Shown here piece after piece: positions 17,501 to 25,648 of a stretch of 37,242 nucleotides of DNA. A program made the position numbers and the translations under genes. Below the pieces are notes generated by a model that worked only from the letters and a program-made list of their open reading frames with translations, was not told where the DNA came from and made no database searches. The stretch's first letter is position 1. Each line of letters begins with the position of its first letter. The DNA comes from an uncultured Planctomycetaceae bacterium (GTDB lineage: Bacteria > Planctomycetota > Planctomycetia > Planctomycetales > Planctomycetaceae): assembly GCA_903858815.1 (NCBI GenBank), contig CAIOKE010000344.1:1-37242 (forward strand). The letters run 5' to 3'.

Positions 17501-17752
17501 GGGGACCGCATCCAGCTTTACGGTCGTTCGCAGCACATATTTCGCGTCGTTATTCGGGCCCCAGATCCATGCAGCACGCGGCCCACCGGAAAAGTCGGCG
17601 TCGGCAATCACAGCAGCCGGTTGCTGCACCTGCTGACCGGCCGATCCATGCAGTTGCGCCGGTTGAAGCTCAGCCTTCTGACTGAGCACCTGCTGAGCCT
17701 GCACGACGGAAACAGAGACGAGGCAACAGCCAAAAAACAGTCCACGCAGCAT
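14513..17752 (-). CDS. Large PVC-type c-type heme protein (membrane-bound dehydrogenase domain, HEAT, cytochrome c)
   Basis: 1079 residues from the ATG at 17752 (AGGG upstream; the TTG at 17758 is less likely). Residues 1-20 form a signal peptide. An N-terminal beta domain (about 60-200) with AWIWGPNNDAKYVLR and VFVNGRRVGG resembles a galactose-binding-like fold. A six-bladed propeller of the membrane-bound-dehydrogenase type follows (PGFAVEKLFTVP, GEHGPHALRLSPDGQRIFV, GYRNPYDMAFNADGELFAYD, PLTDVVAGPDGSLYFS). A helical HEAT-like stretch leads to the heme-binding domain with CVICH near residue 946, and MPADLLKPLNENEVLDLLAYL is the usual C-terminus, whose methionine may be the axial ligand. It probably performs periplasmic oxidation of a sugar or related substrate with electron transfer to a cytochrome; substrate unknown. 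First gene of the cluster. Confidence 0.93.
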   Translation of the reverse strand: MLRGLFFGCCLVSVSVVQAQQVLSQKAELQPAQLHGSAGQQVQQPAAVIADADFSGGPRAAWIWGPNNDAKYVLRTTVKLDAVPSAARLKASCDNVCAVFVNGRRVGGGSEWQEPSDASVAGQLQPGLNVIEAEVENQGGAAGFVLKLAMRGADGKLTWAVSDETWTYADRRGADGGDPVQVRGRYGDGPWNDVFSREAIVSRVPAGVFELLPGFAVEKLFTVPKDELGSWVCIAFDGKGRLLASDQGDKGICRITLPVAGERGGETRVERLDFSKCEVQPTGAQGMLWAFDSLYFSINGGPGSGLYRARDTDGDDQFDQCVKLKEFRGGGEHGPHALRLSPDGQRIFVICGNHTKPPFDEGEELTNRDFTSRIPTNWSEDHLLPRMWDANGHARGIMAPGGWIASTDADGKTWDIWSVGYRNPYDMAFNADGELFAYDADMEWDVGSPWYRPTRVVHATSGSEFGWRSGSGKWPTWYPDSLPQMVNIGPGSPVGVDFGYGCRFPAKYQKALYICDWTFGTMYAIHLEPRQSSYVAVKEEFLSRTPLPLTDVVAGPDGSLYFSIGGRGTQSELFRVIYTGEESTEPAQLKDSREAGPRSLRRLFESFHAGRTGATANSRVDSATLLQQLTAVRGTTDRFLRMAMHNAFYHSQLFPDLMRSLDQADLSNSENVTDRTAVVMALVKAPLSSLTKTDDVSETAVASMEESLRRLSTALMQGQDFASLNREQKLEYLRVISLVFLRLGPPETAERQGYLDRLDGLFPTGDADMDRELIQVLIYLKSPTVVGKAVGLLAAESRPTVTDDMQELLARNRGYGGAIAASITNAPDQQQMWYAFSLRNAKEGWTLEHRKVYFGWFERAAKWAGGASFRGFLRNIENEAFLNATEQERLLIEASGARKPYAPPELPKPAGPGKDWTLDSVRALAETGLKDRNFENGQKMFAATRCVICHRFAGDGGATGPDLTQLAGRFNVRDLTEAIMDPSKVISDQYKGSTVVTKAGLAISGRVVAETETAVTVLTNPEDPTKITEILKSDLEEIQPSSVSIMPADLLKPLNENEVLDLLAYLLSRGEKNSGMFKR

Positions 17753-18177
17753 AATCAAGACCCTGATTCAGCACGCCATTGGTGGGAAATTCAGCAATTC
17801 TGAGGAGACCGGCAGTGCCCCGGAACTGCGCCGTCAGTATCGCAGGAAACTCGCGGATTGAAAACCGGCTGGCCACGGAAAATCCATGGAACCGCAGGCC
17901 ATGCACAAGCCATTCCCTGCCTCACACCCCCAACCCTTACCAACAACTTTCGCAGGATTTCGGATTTCTCGCAAAAATCGGCCGAAGCCGTTCAATCCTG
18001 CCACGCAGTCCTGCCGAATTTGCCTGTACCGGTCGCCTGTCATCCGCCTGCAGGGTGCCCCCACGCACTCAGCGCCCCGGAAACAGACGCGCCGGCCTGG
18101 TGCGACTCGGTGCTCGACCAGTAACTTTTGACCTCATGGACGAGCTTCTGCAGGATCCTGTTCCGGATCAGAAGTTC
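17753..18177. other. Divergent intergenic region
   Basis: This ~425-base region separates the heme-protein gene (minus) from the secreted hydrolase (plus). The plus-strand frame of the hydrolase is open back to 17779, but that stretch encodes arginine/proline-rich sequence lacking any domain, and I see no ribosome-binding site in it. Promoters for both genes should lie here; none could be identified with confidence. Confidence 0.45.
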
Positions 18178-19254
18178 ATGACCCCGTTCGGTGTTCGTGC
18201 TGCCCGTCTCTGCAGTCGGCTGATCAGCCTGCTGTTGCTGACTGTCACGCTGCTGACAGCGGGGCGTTCGCGCGCCGATGAACCCAGACAACCGGTCCCT
18301 GAGACACCACACCACAGCACCAGCACGGCCACCCGAAACCATTCGCTGGCACGTTACTGGATTGTCAGTACCGAAGATTCACCTCAATCCTTTGATGACT
18401 CACTGCCACGCTTCTCTGCCCGAGTCCAGTGTCGCCACGCAGACGGATCGGCACACCAGAGTACGCTCGAAAGTCTGACACAGTCGCTGCAGCCCGACGC
18501 GCCGCTGGTCATCATGGTGCATGGCAGCTTTATGGATTCCCCCAGCGTAGGGCCTGAATCCCTGCGTACCTGGAACTGGCTGAAACACGGAGCCGGTGGA
18601 AAACCCTTCGACTTCATCTACTTTCGCTGGCCCAGTTACCGCAGCCCCTCACTGATGATCAACATCGATGTGGCGGTTCTGGGGCGACGTGCCAGCCGCA
18701 ATGGCTTCTATCTCGCCGGACTGATCAAGTCGCTGCCCGCAGCCAGATCCATCGGGTTGATCGGACACAGCCACGGAACGCGAGTCATCTCATCGGCACT
18801 GCATCTGATGGCCGGTGGACAGGTGGAAGAGATCGGCTGTCCTGAACTCAGTTGCAGCAACCATCATATTCGCACCGTGTTTGCCGCTTCAGCCGTTGAT
18901 CACGACTGGCTGGGGCACGGGGAACGCTTTGAACGAGCCCTCTGCAGCACCGAAGCGCTGCTGAATCTGCAGAACCCCCGCGATCCGGCATTGATCATCT
19001 ATCCCCTGCGGCGTATCGGCTCACGCCGCGCACTGGGCCACACGGGATTCACCACCAACGACATTGACCGGCTGGGCTCACACGCCGCCAAAATCACGGA
19101 TGTCAACGTTGGCTCCACTGTCGGCTGCAAACACATGTGGCCCGCATGGGTCGAACAGCCGGAAGTCGCCCACGCAGTGGCCCCGTGGCTGTTTTTTCCG
19201 GAGGCGAAATCCCCTCAGAAAACTGCAAATCATCCTACCGTCTCTCCGCCCTGA
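18178..19254 (+). CDS. Secreted alpha/beta hydrolase
   Basis: 358 residues from the ATG at 18178, chosen because it begins a clean signal peptide (MTPFGVRAARLCSRL, then ISLLLLTVTLLTAGRSRA). An upstream in-frame ATG at 18136 would add 14 residues and bury it. VIMVHGSF near 112-118 gives the oxyanion-side HG motif. IGHSHGTR around Ser198 is the GxSxG nucleophile elbow, and VGCKHMWPAW near the C-terminus probably supplies the catalytic histidine. The body resembles DUF900/lipase-like esterases that act on lipids or acylated surface molecules, but no precise family was recognised. Its 3' end overlaps that of the convergent TPR gene by 20 bases. Activity is probable; substrate unknown. Confidence 0.8.
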   Translation: MTPFGVRAARLCSRLISLLLLTVTLLTAGRSRADEPRQPVPETPHHSTSTATRNHSLARYWIVSTEDSPQSFDDSLPRFSARVQCRHADGSAHQSTLESLTQSLQPDAPLVIMVHGSFMDSPSVGPESLRTWNWLKHGAGGKPFDFIYFRWPSYRSPSLMINIDVAVLGRRASRNGFYLAGLIKSLPAARSIGLIGHSHGTRVISSALHLMAGGQVEEIGCPELSCSNHHIRTVFAASAVDHDWLGHGERFERALCSTEALLNLQNPRDPALIIYPLRRIGSRRALGHTGFTTNDIDRLGSHAAKITDVNVGSTVGCKHMWPAWVEQPEVAHAVAPWLFFPEAKSPQKTANHPTVSPP

Positions 19255-22186
19255 TTTTTAATGCTTTCTGCAGATGCTCTTCCGCCCCCGCATCATCGCC
19301 CTGGGCTCGGCAGACTCGTGCCAGCAATTCGAAAGTCTCAGGAACGTCCGGACGCAATTCCCGAGCCCGCTGCAGATCTCGCAGCGCCTGCGGCAGACTG
19401 CCCGTGGCAAGAAACACTTCTGCGCGCGTGGTCAGCAGATCATGATTGTCGGGCAGCAACTGCACCGCCGCAGTGGCCAGACGCAGGGCTTCAGACTGGT
19501 GCTCTGGATCTCCCGTGCGAATCAGAGCCAGTGCCAGATTATTCATCAGGAATGGATCCGGCTTTCTGGAGGCCGTGACTGCCAGCCGCAGCCACTGCAC
19601 GGCCTGATCCGTGCGTTGATTCTGCAAGGCTCGCGTCCCGATGACGGACAGTACTCGCGTCGCATCACCGGTGGCTTGCAGTCGTTGCAGAGTTTCACTG
19701 GCCACCTGCCCGGTTTGTCCCCCGCGCAGTGACATTAAGTAAAGCCTGTCCGCCACTCGCATAATCACTGACGAGGATTTGAGGCTTGTGTCAAGGAGTT
19801 CCGTCAGTCGCTCAGATGCAGACTCCGGGAACTGCGGTGTCCAGGTGTCCTGCCGTTTCGAAAAGGCACCGGGATATCCCGTGAGCACATCAAACTCCTG
19901 CAGCGCGATTCTGGCCTGCGCAGTGTTCAGCTGTTCTGTATCCGACGCAGTGTTCACCTCCAGCTGCAGGCTACTGCTGGCCTGAGAGAACTCGCGGGCC
20001 ACACTGAAGTACTCGGCCGCCTGGATTCTGGCGGACAGCTCTGCGGTCTGCAGCAGTGGTTGTGTGATTTCGGTCACCGCCTGCGCTGCTTCAGACTGTC
20101 GGCCTGCAGCCACCAGCGCTGCCAGCCAGATCATGGAATCGAACCGATCGGGCTGTCGCAGTCGCTGATATGTTTCAGCGGCCTGCGTGTAGTTCCCCAG
20201 AGCATATGCCAGATGGACGACACACCTGGGGATTGTTTCAGACTTGTCGGGCGTTAATCCGGCCGATTGTGCGAGCCAGTACTGCAGAGCCGCTTCGGCG
20301 GACCCCGTAAACGGCGCCCCCTTCAGGTGCAGCAGTGATGCCAGCAGCGGAGCCTGGGGGTTCTGCGGATCCAGCTGCAGTGCCTCGCGCACGGCCTGCG
20401 GACCAGCATCGCCCTCCATACGATCTGCCTGCAGCAATTGCTGGACTCGCTGCAGACGCAGCTCGGCGGTGGCCTTTCGCAGTGCAGGCGAGGGGTCCAG
20501 CTGCAATCCTGTGTCAAGCAGCGATTCGGCCGCCGACGCCTCGCCGGTTAATGCCAGCAGATATGACAACCGCAGACGCAGTTCCGAATCTTTCGGTTTC
20601 TGCTTCAACTTTGATTCAAGACTGACAAGTCTGCGCTCCACGAGCACATCATGCGGCTGCAGTCGGCCATTGCGTGCCAGCTGATAGATCAGCGCATCGG
20701 CGTATTCTGCATCTGCTTCGGCAGCCTGCCGCAGATGCCGTTCAGCCAGTCCGGTCTCGTCGACAGTCAGATACAGCTGCGATAGCATGCGATGTGCCTC
20801 GGCAGTGGTGTGTCCCGTTTCCAGTGCTCGCTGCAGGCGAGTGATCAGCTGCTCCGTCGTCTGTTTTTGAAACGGCTGATTTGAGAGTGCATTTCGCACG
20901 ATCCACAGGTGAGCCGGTCCGTAACCTCCTGTGTCCAGACTTGCCAGCCGTTCAATGGCCTCCCAACCTGCCTGCTGACTACGATGCTGCCAGAGAAACT
21001 CGGCGACCTGCATCCTTCGTGCAAGGTCATTCGGCTGCAACCCGGCCAGCGCCTGGAGGCACAATTGCTGAGAATCCAGATCACCCTGCTGCTCAGCCAG
21101 CAGTAATCGATTGGTGTAGAGACTGCCGACCGTCAGGACATCGCCGGCAATACGCTGCTCGACCAGCAGAGCAGCCAGCAGCAGGGTGCTGCCGGGGATG
21201 GCGAAGTACAGCATGGAGACTTCGCGAGACAGGGCCCAGTCCACCATGAACGATTGCAGAAAGCGTCCGATCGGCAGACGATTTCCGTCTGAGGATCGCA
21301 GCTGGATCTCGGACCACTTTTCAGGCAGCACACCACTCACCTCACGTCCCCACAGGCGATTGAGCGGATTACCGCTGATGTGCGAAGTGGCCGGTCTGTC
21401 GCTTTGCAGCACGGGTGCAGTCAGAAACAGAACGATATACTGCATGGACCACAGCAGCAGGCATCCAGGCAGCAGCATCAGCAAAGGCCAGCCCTGGACA
21501 GGGACCAGCTGACTGCCATCCGAAATATCCAGAATGGCAAACAGGCAGGCGCAGAAGTATACAGGCAGCGAACAGATGACGGCGAGTGGCAGCGTCAGCA
21601 GGACCTGCGGCAGCGTTCGGCCGGCACGGAACAACAGCAGAGTTGTCAGCACCAGTACTCCGGTCAGCCCGAATGGTGACTGCAGGATCCCACTCAGATC
21701 CACGCTTGCAGACAATGTGCCTGCCGTGGTGCCCTCAGTAAAATGCCAGTACTGCAGGGAACTGGCGAGCGTGCTGGAGTGCAGCAGCAGTCGCTGGGAC
21801 AACTGCTGCATCGTGAAAACGGCTGGCATCGGCGGCAGGCCTGTGAACATCACCAGCAACAGCAGCACGCGACCGCGGTTCGGCAATCCAGCCAGCAGCG
21901 TCAGCAGGCAGACCCCGACTGCGAACCCAGCAGCTGCCAGCCAGTCCGAATCAAGAACTGCCATAGCCGGCAGCAGCAGTACAGTGGCCAGCAGCAGCAG
22001 CGTACTGGGCAGCCTCCACGTCCAGACGGCATGGACTACTGGCCGCAGTTTCCAGCACAGCACAACGATCAGTACAGCAGCGGGCCAGTTCTGAGGCAGC
22101 AGCAGGCTGCGGGCCAGAGATCCACCGTTCAGAATCAGCGGCAGGACGGGCAGCAGCAGGCTGACGATTCTGAGGATCTGAAGCAT
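19235..22186 (-). CDS. Multi-pass membrane protein with exosortase-like N-domain and C-terminal TPR array (paralogue 2)
   Basis: 983 residues from the ATG at 22186; no strong ribosome-binding site. Residues 1-270 contain about eight hydrophobic segments. Within them, LSQRLLLHSSTLASSLQYWH (about 129-148), then VDLSGILQSPFGLTGVL (162-178), resembles the exosortase/EpsH pattern of a short helix followed by the ACSG active-site turn. Here S-P-F-G replaces A-C-S-G, so the catalytic cysteine is absent. Another membrane segment lies near 335. From about 380 to the end are TPR-like helices, clearest near the C-terminus (DPFLMNNLALALIRTGD, DNHDLLTTRAEVFLATGSLP, LRPDVPETFELLARVCRAQG). It is similar over its full length to the next gene upstream (DRLYLMSL/DRLYLLSL, GTRALQ in both), and 57 bases separate them, so they are tandem duplicates, probably co-transcribed. 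The exosortase link is an inference. Confidence 0.8.
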   Translation of the reverse strand: MLQILRIVSLLLPVLPLILNGGSLARSLLLPQNWPAAVLIVVLCWKLRPVVHAVWTWRLPSTLLLLATVLLLPAMAVLDSDWLAAAGFAVGVCLLTLLAGLPNRGRVLLLLVMFTGLPPMPAVFTMQQLSQRLLLHSSTLASSLQYWHFTEGTTAGTLSASVDLSGILQSPFGLTGVLVLTTLLLFRAGRTLPQVLLTLPLAVICSLPVYFCACLFAILDISDGSQLVPVQGWPLLMLLPGCLLLWSMQYIVLFLTAPVLQSDRPATSHISGNPLNRLWGREVSGVLPEKWSEIQLRSSDGNRLPIGRFLQSFMVDWALSREVSMLYFAIPGSTLLLAALLVEQRIAGDVLTVGSLYTNRLLLAEQQGDLDSQQLCLQALAGLQPNDLARRMQVAEFLWQHRSQQAGWEAIERLASLDTGGYGPAHLWIVRNALSNQPFQKQTTEQLITRLQRALETGHTTAEAHRMLSQLYLTVDETGLAERHLRQAAEADAEYADALIYQLARNGRLQPHDVLVERRLVSLESKLKQKPKDSELRLRLSYLLALTGEASAAESLLDTGLQLDPSPALRKATAELRLQRVQQLLQADRMEGDAGPQAVREALQLDPQNPQAPLLASLLHLKGAPFTGSAEAALQYWLAQSAGLTPDKSETIPRCVVHLAYALGNYTQAAETYQRLRQPDRFDSMIWLAALVAAGRQSEAAQAVTEITQPLLQTAELSARIQAAEYFSVAREFSQASSSLQLEVNTASDTEQLNTAQARIALQEFDVLTGYPGAFSKRQDTWTPQFPESASERLTELLDTSLKSSSVIMRVADRLYLMSLRGGQTGQVASETLQRLQATGDATRVLSVIGTRALQNQRTDQAVQWLRLAVTASRKPDPFLMNNLALALIRTGDPEHQSEALRLATAAVQLLPDNHDLLTTRAEVFLATGSLPQALRDLQRARELRPDVPETFELLARVCRAQGDDAGAEEHLQKALKIRAERR

Positions 22187-22243
22187 AGTCGGGGCTCATA
22201 CCGTGAGTGTTGTCATCTCGAAGATGGCCACGTAGATCGTCCA

Positions 22244-25204
22244 TCAGGGATCCGTCGGCTTCAGGGACTGGCTGCGTCGCTGGTACTCTTCAGCACCGGC
22301 TGTGTCTCCCAGTTCCGTCGCGGCCTGGGCCAGCAGTTGCAGCGTTTCTGAATAATCCGGTCGCAGCAGCAGGGCTGCTTTCAGATCCTGTTCCGCCAGC
22401 TTTGCATTTTTCATTGCGAGGTAGACTTCACCTCGAGTCGCCAGTGCGACGTGATTCTCCGGCATCAGCTGCAGAGCTTTGTTGGCCAGCTCAAGAGCCT
22501 CTGGCAGACGCGCTGACTGGCCCGATCTGACAATCGCAATGGCCAGATTGTTCTGCACAATCGGGTTGGGGTCTCGAGCAGAAGCCTGGGCCATTTCCAG
22601 CCAGCGAATTGCCGGTTCGAACTGATTGTGCTGCAGTGCCCGCGTTCCCAGCGTCACCAGAATCATCATGGCATCTGCCGCGGTGGCACGATATTCCAAC
22701 AGAGCCTCATCCGCGGCCTGCCCCGCGATTCCACCTGCCAGCGACAGCAGATACAGTCGATCAGCAGCACGGCCGGCAAGTTGTGGTGACTGTATTGCAG
22801 CGACAATCAGCCTGCGAATCCGCGGGATGGCCTCGTCGGAAATCTGTGGACGCCACGCCTGCTCAGACGTTCTGAAATAACCGGGATAACCGAGCACATG
22901 ATCCAGTTCATGCAGCGCAACCCATGCACTTCCGTACTGCAGCAGTTTCCGCTGGCTGGTGTTCATCGTCTCAGACGGGACACTCCTGAGGCATGCTTCA
23001 GCATCTGCAAAAGCCGCCACCTGACAGAACAGATGGGCAGCGTTCAGTCGGGCTGGCAGACTTCCATCAGCCAGCAGAGGTGCTGCGGTGGACTTTGCTT
23101 TGTCCAGCGCGTCAGCCTGCCGCCCCGCCTGCATCAACGCGGCGAGGATGATGATCGTGTCATCAGCAGGCGACTTTGACATCTGAGCAAACAATTCTGC
23201 CGCATCGGCCGGACGACCGGCGGCAAACGCCAGCATTGCCTGCCTGCGCTGAGCCTCAGGATCTTTTGTTGTCTCTGCCAGCGTTTTCCAGTGCTGCTCG
23301 GCCGCCATCAGATATTCACCGAATTCTGCACCTTCAAGCCGCAGCAGCGCTGCCAGTGCAGGCGCCTGTGCGCTGGTCGGATCCAGTGTCAGAGCCTCGC
23401 GGACTGCCAGCAGGCTGCCGTCACCGATCATCGATGTGCCTGACAGCTCTGCACGGACACCAGCCAGTCGCTGCTCGGCAAGTGCCTTCCGCAGGTCAGG
23501 TGAATCACGCAGACTGATTCCAGCCCTCAGTATCTGCTCAGCCTCCGCACCTCGATCGGTCAGCCACAGCAGCCTCGCCAGTTTGATTCGGAGTGCTTCA
23601 TCGCCGGGTTGCTGCTGCAGGCCATCTGACAGCTGCTTCACTCGACTGCCGAGCAGCTGCGGATCGGGCAGCGGACGTCCGCTGCTGCGACAGTAGCTTA
23701 CAAGGTCATCCACGTACTGAGGATCCGCGTTCGCAGCTTTTTGCAGCTGAGTTTCCCCCATCTTCTGCTCACCACCGCGAAGATAAAGCCGCGCGAGCAG
23801 CGCGTGAGCCTCTGCGTTTTCACCAGTGGACTGCAGCACCCGAAGCAGGTACTGAATCATTTGCTCATCCGGCAATCGCCGAAATGGTTCAGCCGACATC
23901 GAGTTTCGAACAATCCAGAGCTGAGCATCGGCCGCACCGAGCACCGACTGCTGGGCAATCGACTCGTATTCGGCCCAGCCCGCCTGCTGCGATCGCTTGC
24001 TCCAGAGGAATTCGGCCAGCTGCAGCCGCCGTTGTGGATCCGAAGGGAACTGCGAGATCAGAGCACGCAGCAGCAGTTCCTGACGATCCGTATCCTGCTG
24101 CTGAATCGCCTGCTGCAGCTGTTGCTGATACTGGATCGCTACAGCATCACGACGGGTGGACAGCGTCGAGTTGAGCAGCGGAAGACCCACCAGCACCAGC
24201 ATGGCGGGCAGCGCTTGAGGCAATCGCCACGTGCGTCGCGAAAAAAACCAGTCGAGTGCAAAAGTCGTCAATACCGCATCGGATGACAACCCAAATCCTT
24301 CATCGGCCAGCAGGCGAATTTCCCCAACCTGCTGCAACGGGTAACCAGAGACTACGTGATCCCACAAACGGGTAAACGCATTCCCAGTGGTGGCACCACC
24401 ACGATCACCTCCTTCGGCAGCGATGGCATCAGTCAGCAGCAGCAGCAACTGCTCGGCAGACAATAACAGCAGAGCCACGATCGGAAACAACAGCACGGGA
24501 TACAGCCAGACCGGTGTCCACTGCCAGCCGGCGTTCATCAGAACGATCGCGAGGACGGAACTGGCAAAGTTGTGCAGGACCGCAAGTGGCAGGGCCAGCA
24601 GCATCAGCAGCAGAATCTGGATCAGTGTGGCCTTACGGTAAAGCAGCCAGCACCCCAGCAGCAGGAACAGGCCGGAGATTCCAAGCGGAGACTGAAAGAT
24701 CCGAGACAGGTCGACTGTCCCACTCGACGTTGTGATCAGGGACCCGGTGCGAGCGTTCCAGATACCCAGCAGGCTGGCCACTGTGCTGGAGTGACTGCAG
24801 AGACGGTCAGACACCAGCGAATTCAGCGGACTGCTGTAAAGCGGAGGCAGTCCGGCACCCGTCAGCAACAGGACCAGCAGCAGCCTGATGCGACGTTTTG
24901 GAGCCCTTGCACCGGACACCAGAGCCAGCGCGGTGCCCAACGACATGGCGGCAAACCAGCCCGAAGCGCGCAACAGAGCCAGACTGAGCAGAATAAAGTA
25001 ACCGCAGGACAGCAGAATGGTCACGCGATCCCGTGGCACTGGCCGCAGCCAAAGCGACCGCAACAGCCATAGCGTCAGCCCAACCGCACCTGCCAGATGC
25101 AGCCAGTGCTGCGGCCGCAACAGCTGTTCTGGCAAATCAGCAGATGGGACAAAACACGGTAACAGAATGAGCAGGACAAGACCCGCCCTGATGAGCCACG
25201 ACAC
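22244..25204 (-). CDS. Multi-pass membrane protein with exosortase-like N-domain and C-terminal TPR array (paralogue 1)
   Basis: 986 residues from a GTG at 25204 (GGGAG upstream). It has the same architecture as its downstream neighbour. About eight membrane segments cover residues 1-260, one more lies near 325-340, and TPR units follow from about 375 to the end (NPIVQNNLAIAIVRSGQ, ENHVALATRGEVYLAMKNAK, LRPDYSETLQLLAQAATELG). LVSDRLCSHSSTVASLLGIW (130-149), then a GxL turn, then VDLSRIFQSPLGISGLFLLL (164-183) lines up with the exosortase core. There the active site normally reads ACSGISSLF; here it is SPLGISGLF, with Pro173 in place of the cysteine. LPLAVLHNF (206-213) resembles the conserved xxxN segment after it. 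I infer a non-catalytic exosortase-like membrane anchor for a periplasmic or cytoplasmic TPR scaffold. Function unknown. Confidence 0.8.
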   Translation of the reverse strand: MSWLIRAGLVLLILLPCFVPSADLPEQLLRPQHWLHLAGAVGLTLWLLRSLWLRPVPRDRVTILLSCGYFILLSLALLRASGWFAAMSLGTALALVSGARAPKRRIRLLLVLLLTGAGLPPLYSSPLNSLVSDRLCSHSSTVASLLGIWNARTGSLITTSSGTVDLSRIFQSPLGISGLFLLLGCWLLYRKATLIQILLLMLLALPLAVLHNFASSVLAIVLMNAGWQWTPVWLYPVLLFPIVALLLLSAEQLLLLLTDAIAAEGGDRGGATTGNAFTRLWDHVVSGYPLQQVGEIRLLADEGFGLSSDAVLTTFALDWFFSRRTWRLPQALPAMLVLVGLPLLNSTLSTRRDAVAIQYQQQLQQAIQQQDTDRQELLLRALISQFPSDPQRRLQLAEFLWSKRSQQAGWAEYESIAQQSVLGAADAQLWIVRNSMSAEPFRRLPDEQMIQYLLRVLQSTGENAEAHALLARLYLRGGEQKMGETQLQKAANADPQYVDDLVSYCRSSGRPLPDPQLLGSRVKQLSDGLQQQPGDEALRIKLARLLWLTDRGAEAEQILRAGISLRDSPDLRKALAEQRLAGVRAELSGTSMIGDGSLLAVREALTLDPTSAQAPALAALLRLEGAEFGEYLMAAEQHWKTLAETTKDPEAQRRQAMLAFAAGRPADAAELFAQMSKSPADDTIIILAALMQAGRQADALDKAKSTAAPLLADGSLPARLNAAHLFCQVAAFADAEACLRSVPSETMNTSQRKLLQYGSAWVALHELDHVLGYPGYFRTSEQAWRPQISDEAIPRIRRLIVAAIQSPQLAGRAADRLYLLSLAGGIAGQAADEALLEYRATAADAMMILVTLGTRALQHNQFEPAIRWLEMAQASARDPNPIVQNNLAIAIVRSGQSARLPEALELANKALQLMPENHVALATRGEVYLAMKNAKLAEQDLKAALLLRPDYSETLQLLAQAATELGDTAGAEEYQRRSQSLKPTDP

Positions 25205-25402
25205 CTGCTGCGACTCCCGACAAGGGAAATTTGGTTCAGATCACGTTTCTCCTGGAAGACTAAACGACCGCCCCCTGCCTGTCACCAGTTGTTACGATTC
25301 AACTGCCTGAAATGCAGGAAGTTTGCCAGAATGTCAACAGAACCCGCAGATCCATCCTCACCAATTCTTCATAACGCACAGAACAGCAGGTGATTCTGTC
25401 AG

Positions 25403-25496
25403 TTTGTAACTTTTACAAAGTCTGGGCTTCGAAAATCGCCTCAACTGGATTGCAGGCGATTGAAAGCGGCAGCGCGGGGGCTCGGATTCCGCGCTG
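25403..25496. promoter_or_regulatory. Two inverted repeats in the divergent control region
   Basis: TTTGTA (25403-25408) and TACAAA (25414-25419) form an operator-like palindrome with a five-base spacer. CAGCGCGG (25470-25477) and CCGCGCTG (25489-25496) form a perfect eight-base stem with an eleven-base loop. Both lie in the 444-base gap between the TPR pair (minus) and the SHOCT-like gene (plus). Either could be a regulator site or RNA structure; there is no direct evidence which. Confidence 0.35.
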
Positions 25497-25588
25497 AACG
25501 AGCAAATTCTGCCGATATTTCACGCATTTGATGCATCTGAGTCGCTTGTTTGCAGACGGCAACCGTGTCAGGATGTTTTTTTGCGATT

Positions 25589-25604
25589 TGGCACTGCAAT
25601 TGCA
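25589..25604 (+). promoter_or_regulatory. Sigma-54 (RpoN) -24/-12 promoter
   Basis: TGGCAC (25589-25594), five bases, then TTGCA (25600-25604) is an exact match to the sigma-54 consensus TGGCAC-N5-TTGCW, with the preferred T before it at 25588. Transcription should start around 25615, giving a ~35-base leader before the ATG at 25649, which has AAGGAA upstream. It therefore points directly at the small membrane-protein gene. The window also encodes a sigma-54 activator at 30999-32399. Confidence 0.75.
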
Positions 25605-25648
25605 CCCAAAAAGTCAGGTGAAACGCAGCAGACTAAGGAACGCGAACG

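Noticed and set aside
17779-18135. 119-codon N-terminal extension of the secreted hydrolase
   Set aside because: It would place the signal peptide in the middle of the protein and has no ribosome-binding site; composition is unlike the mature protein.
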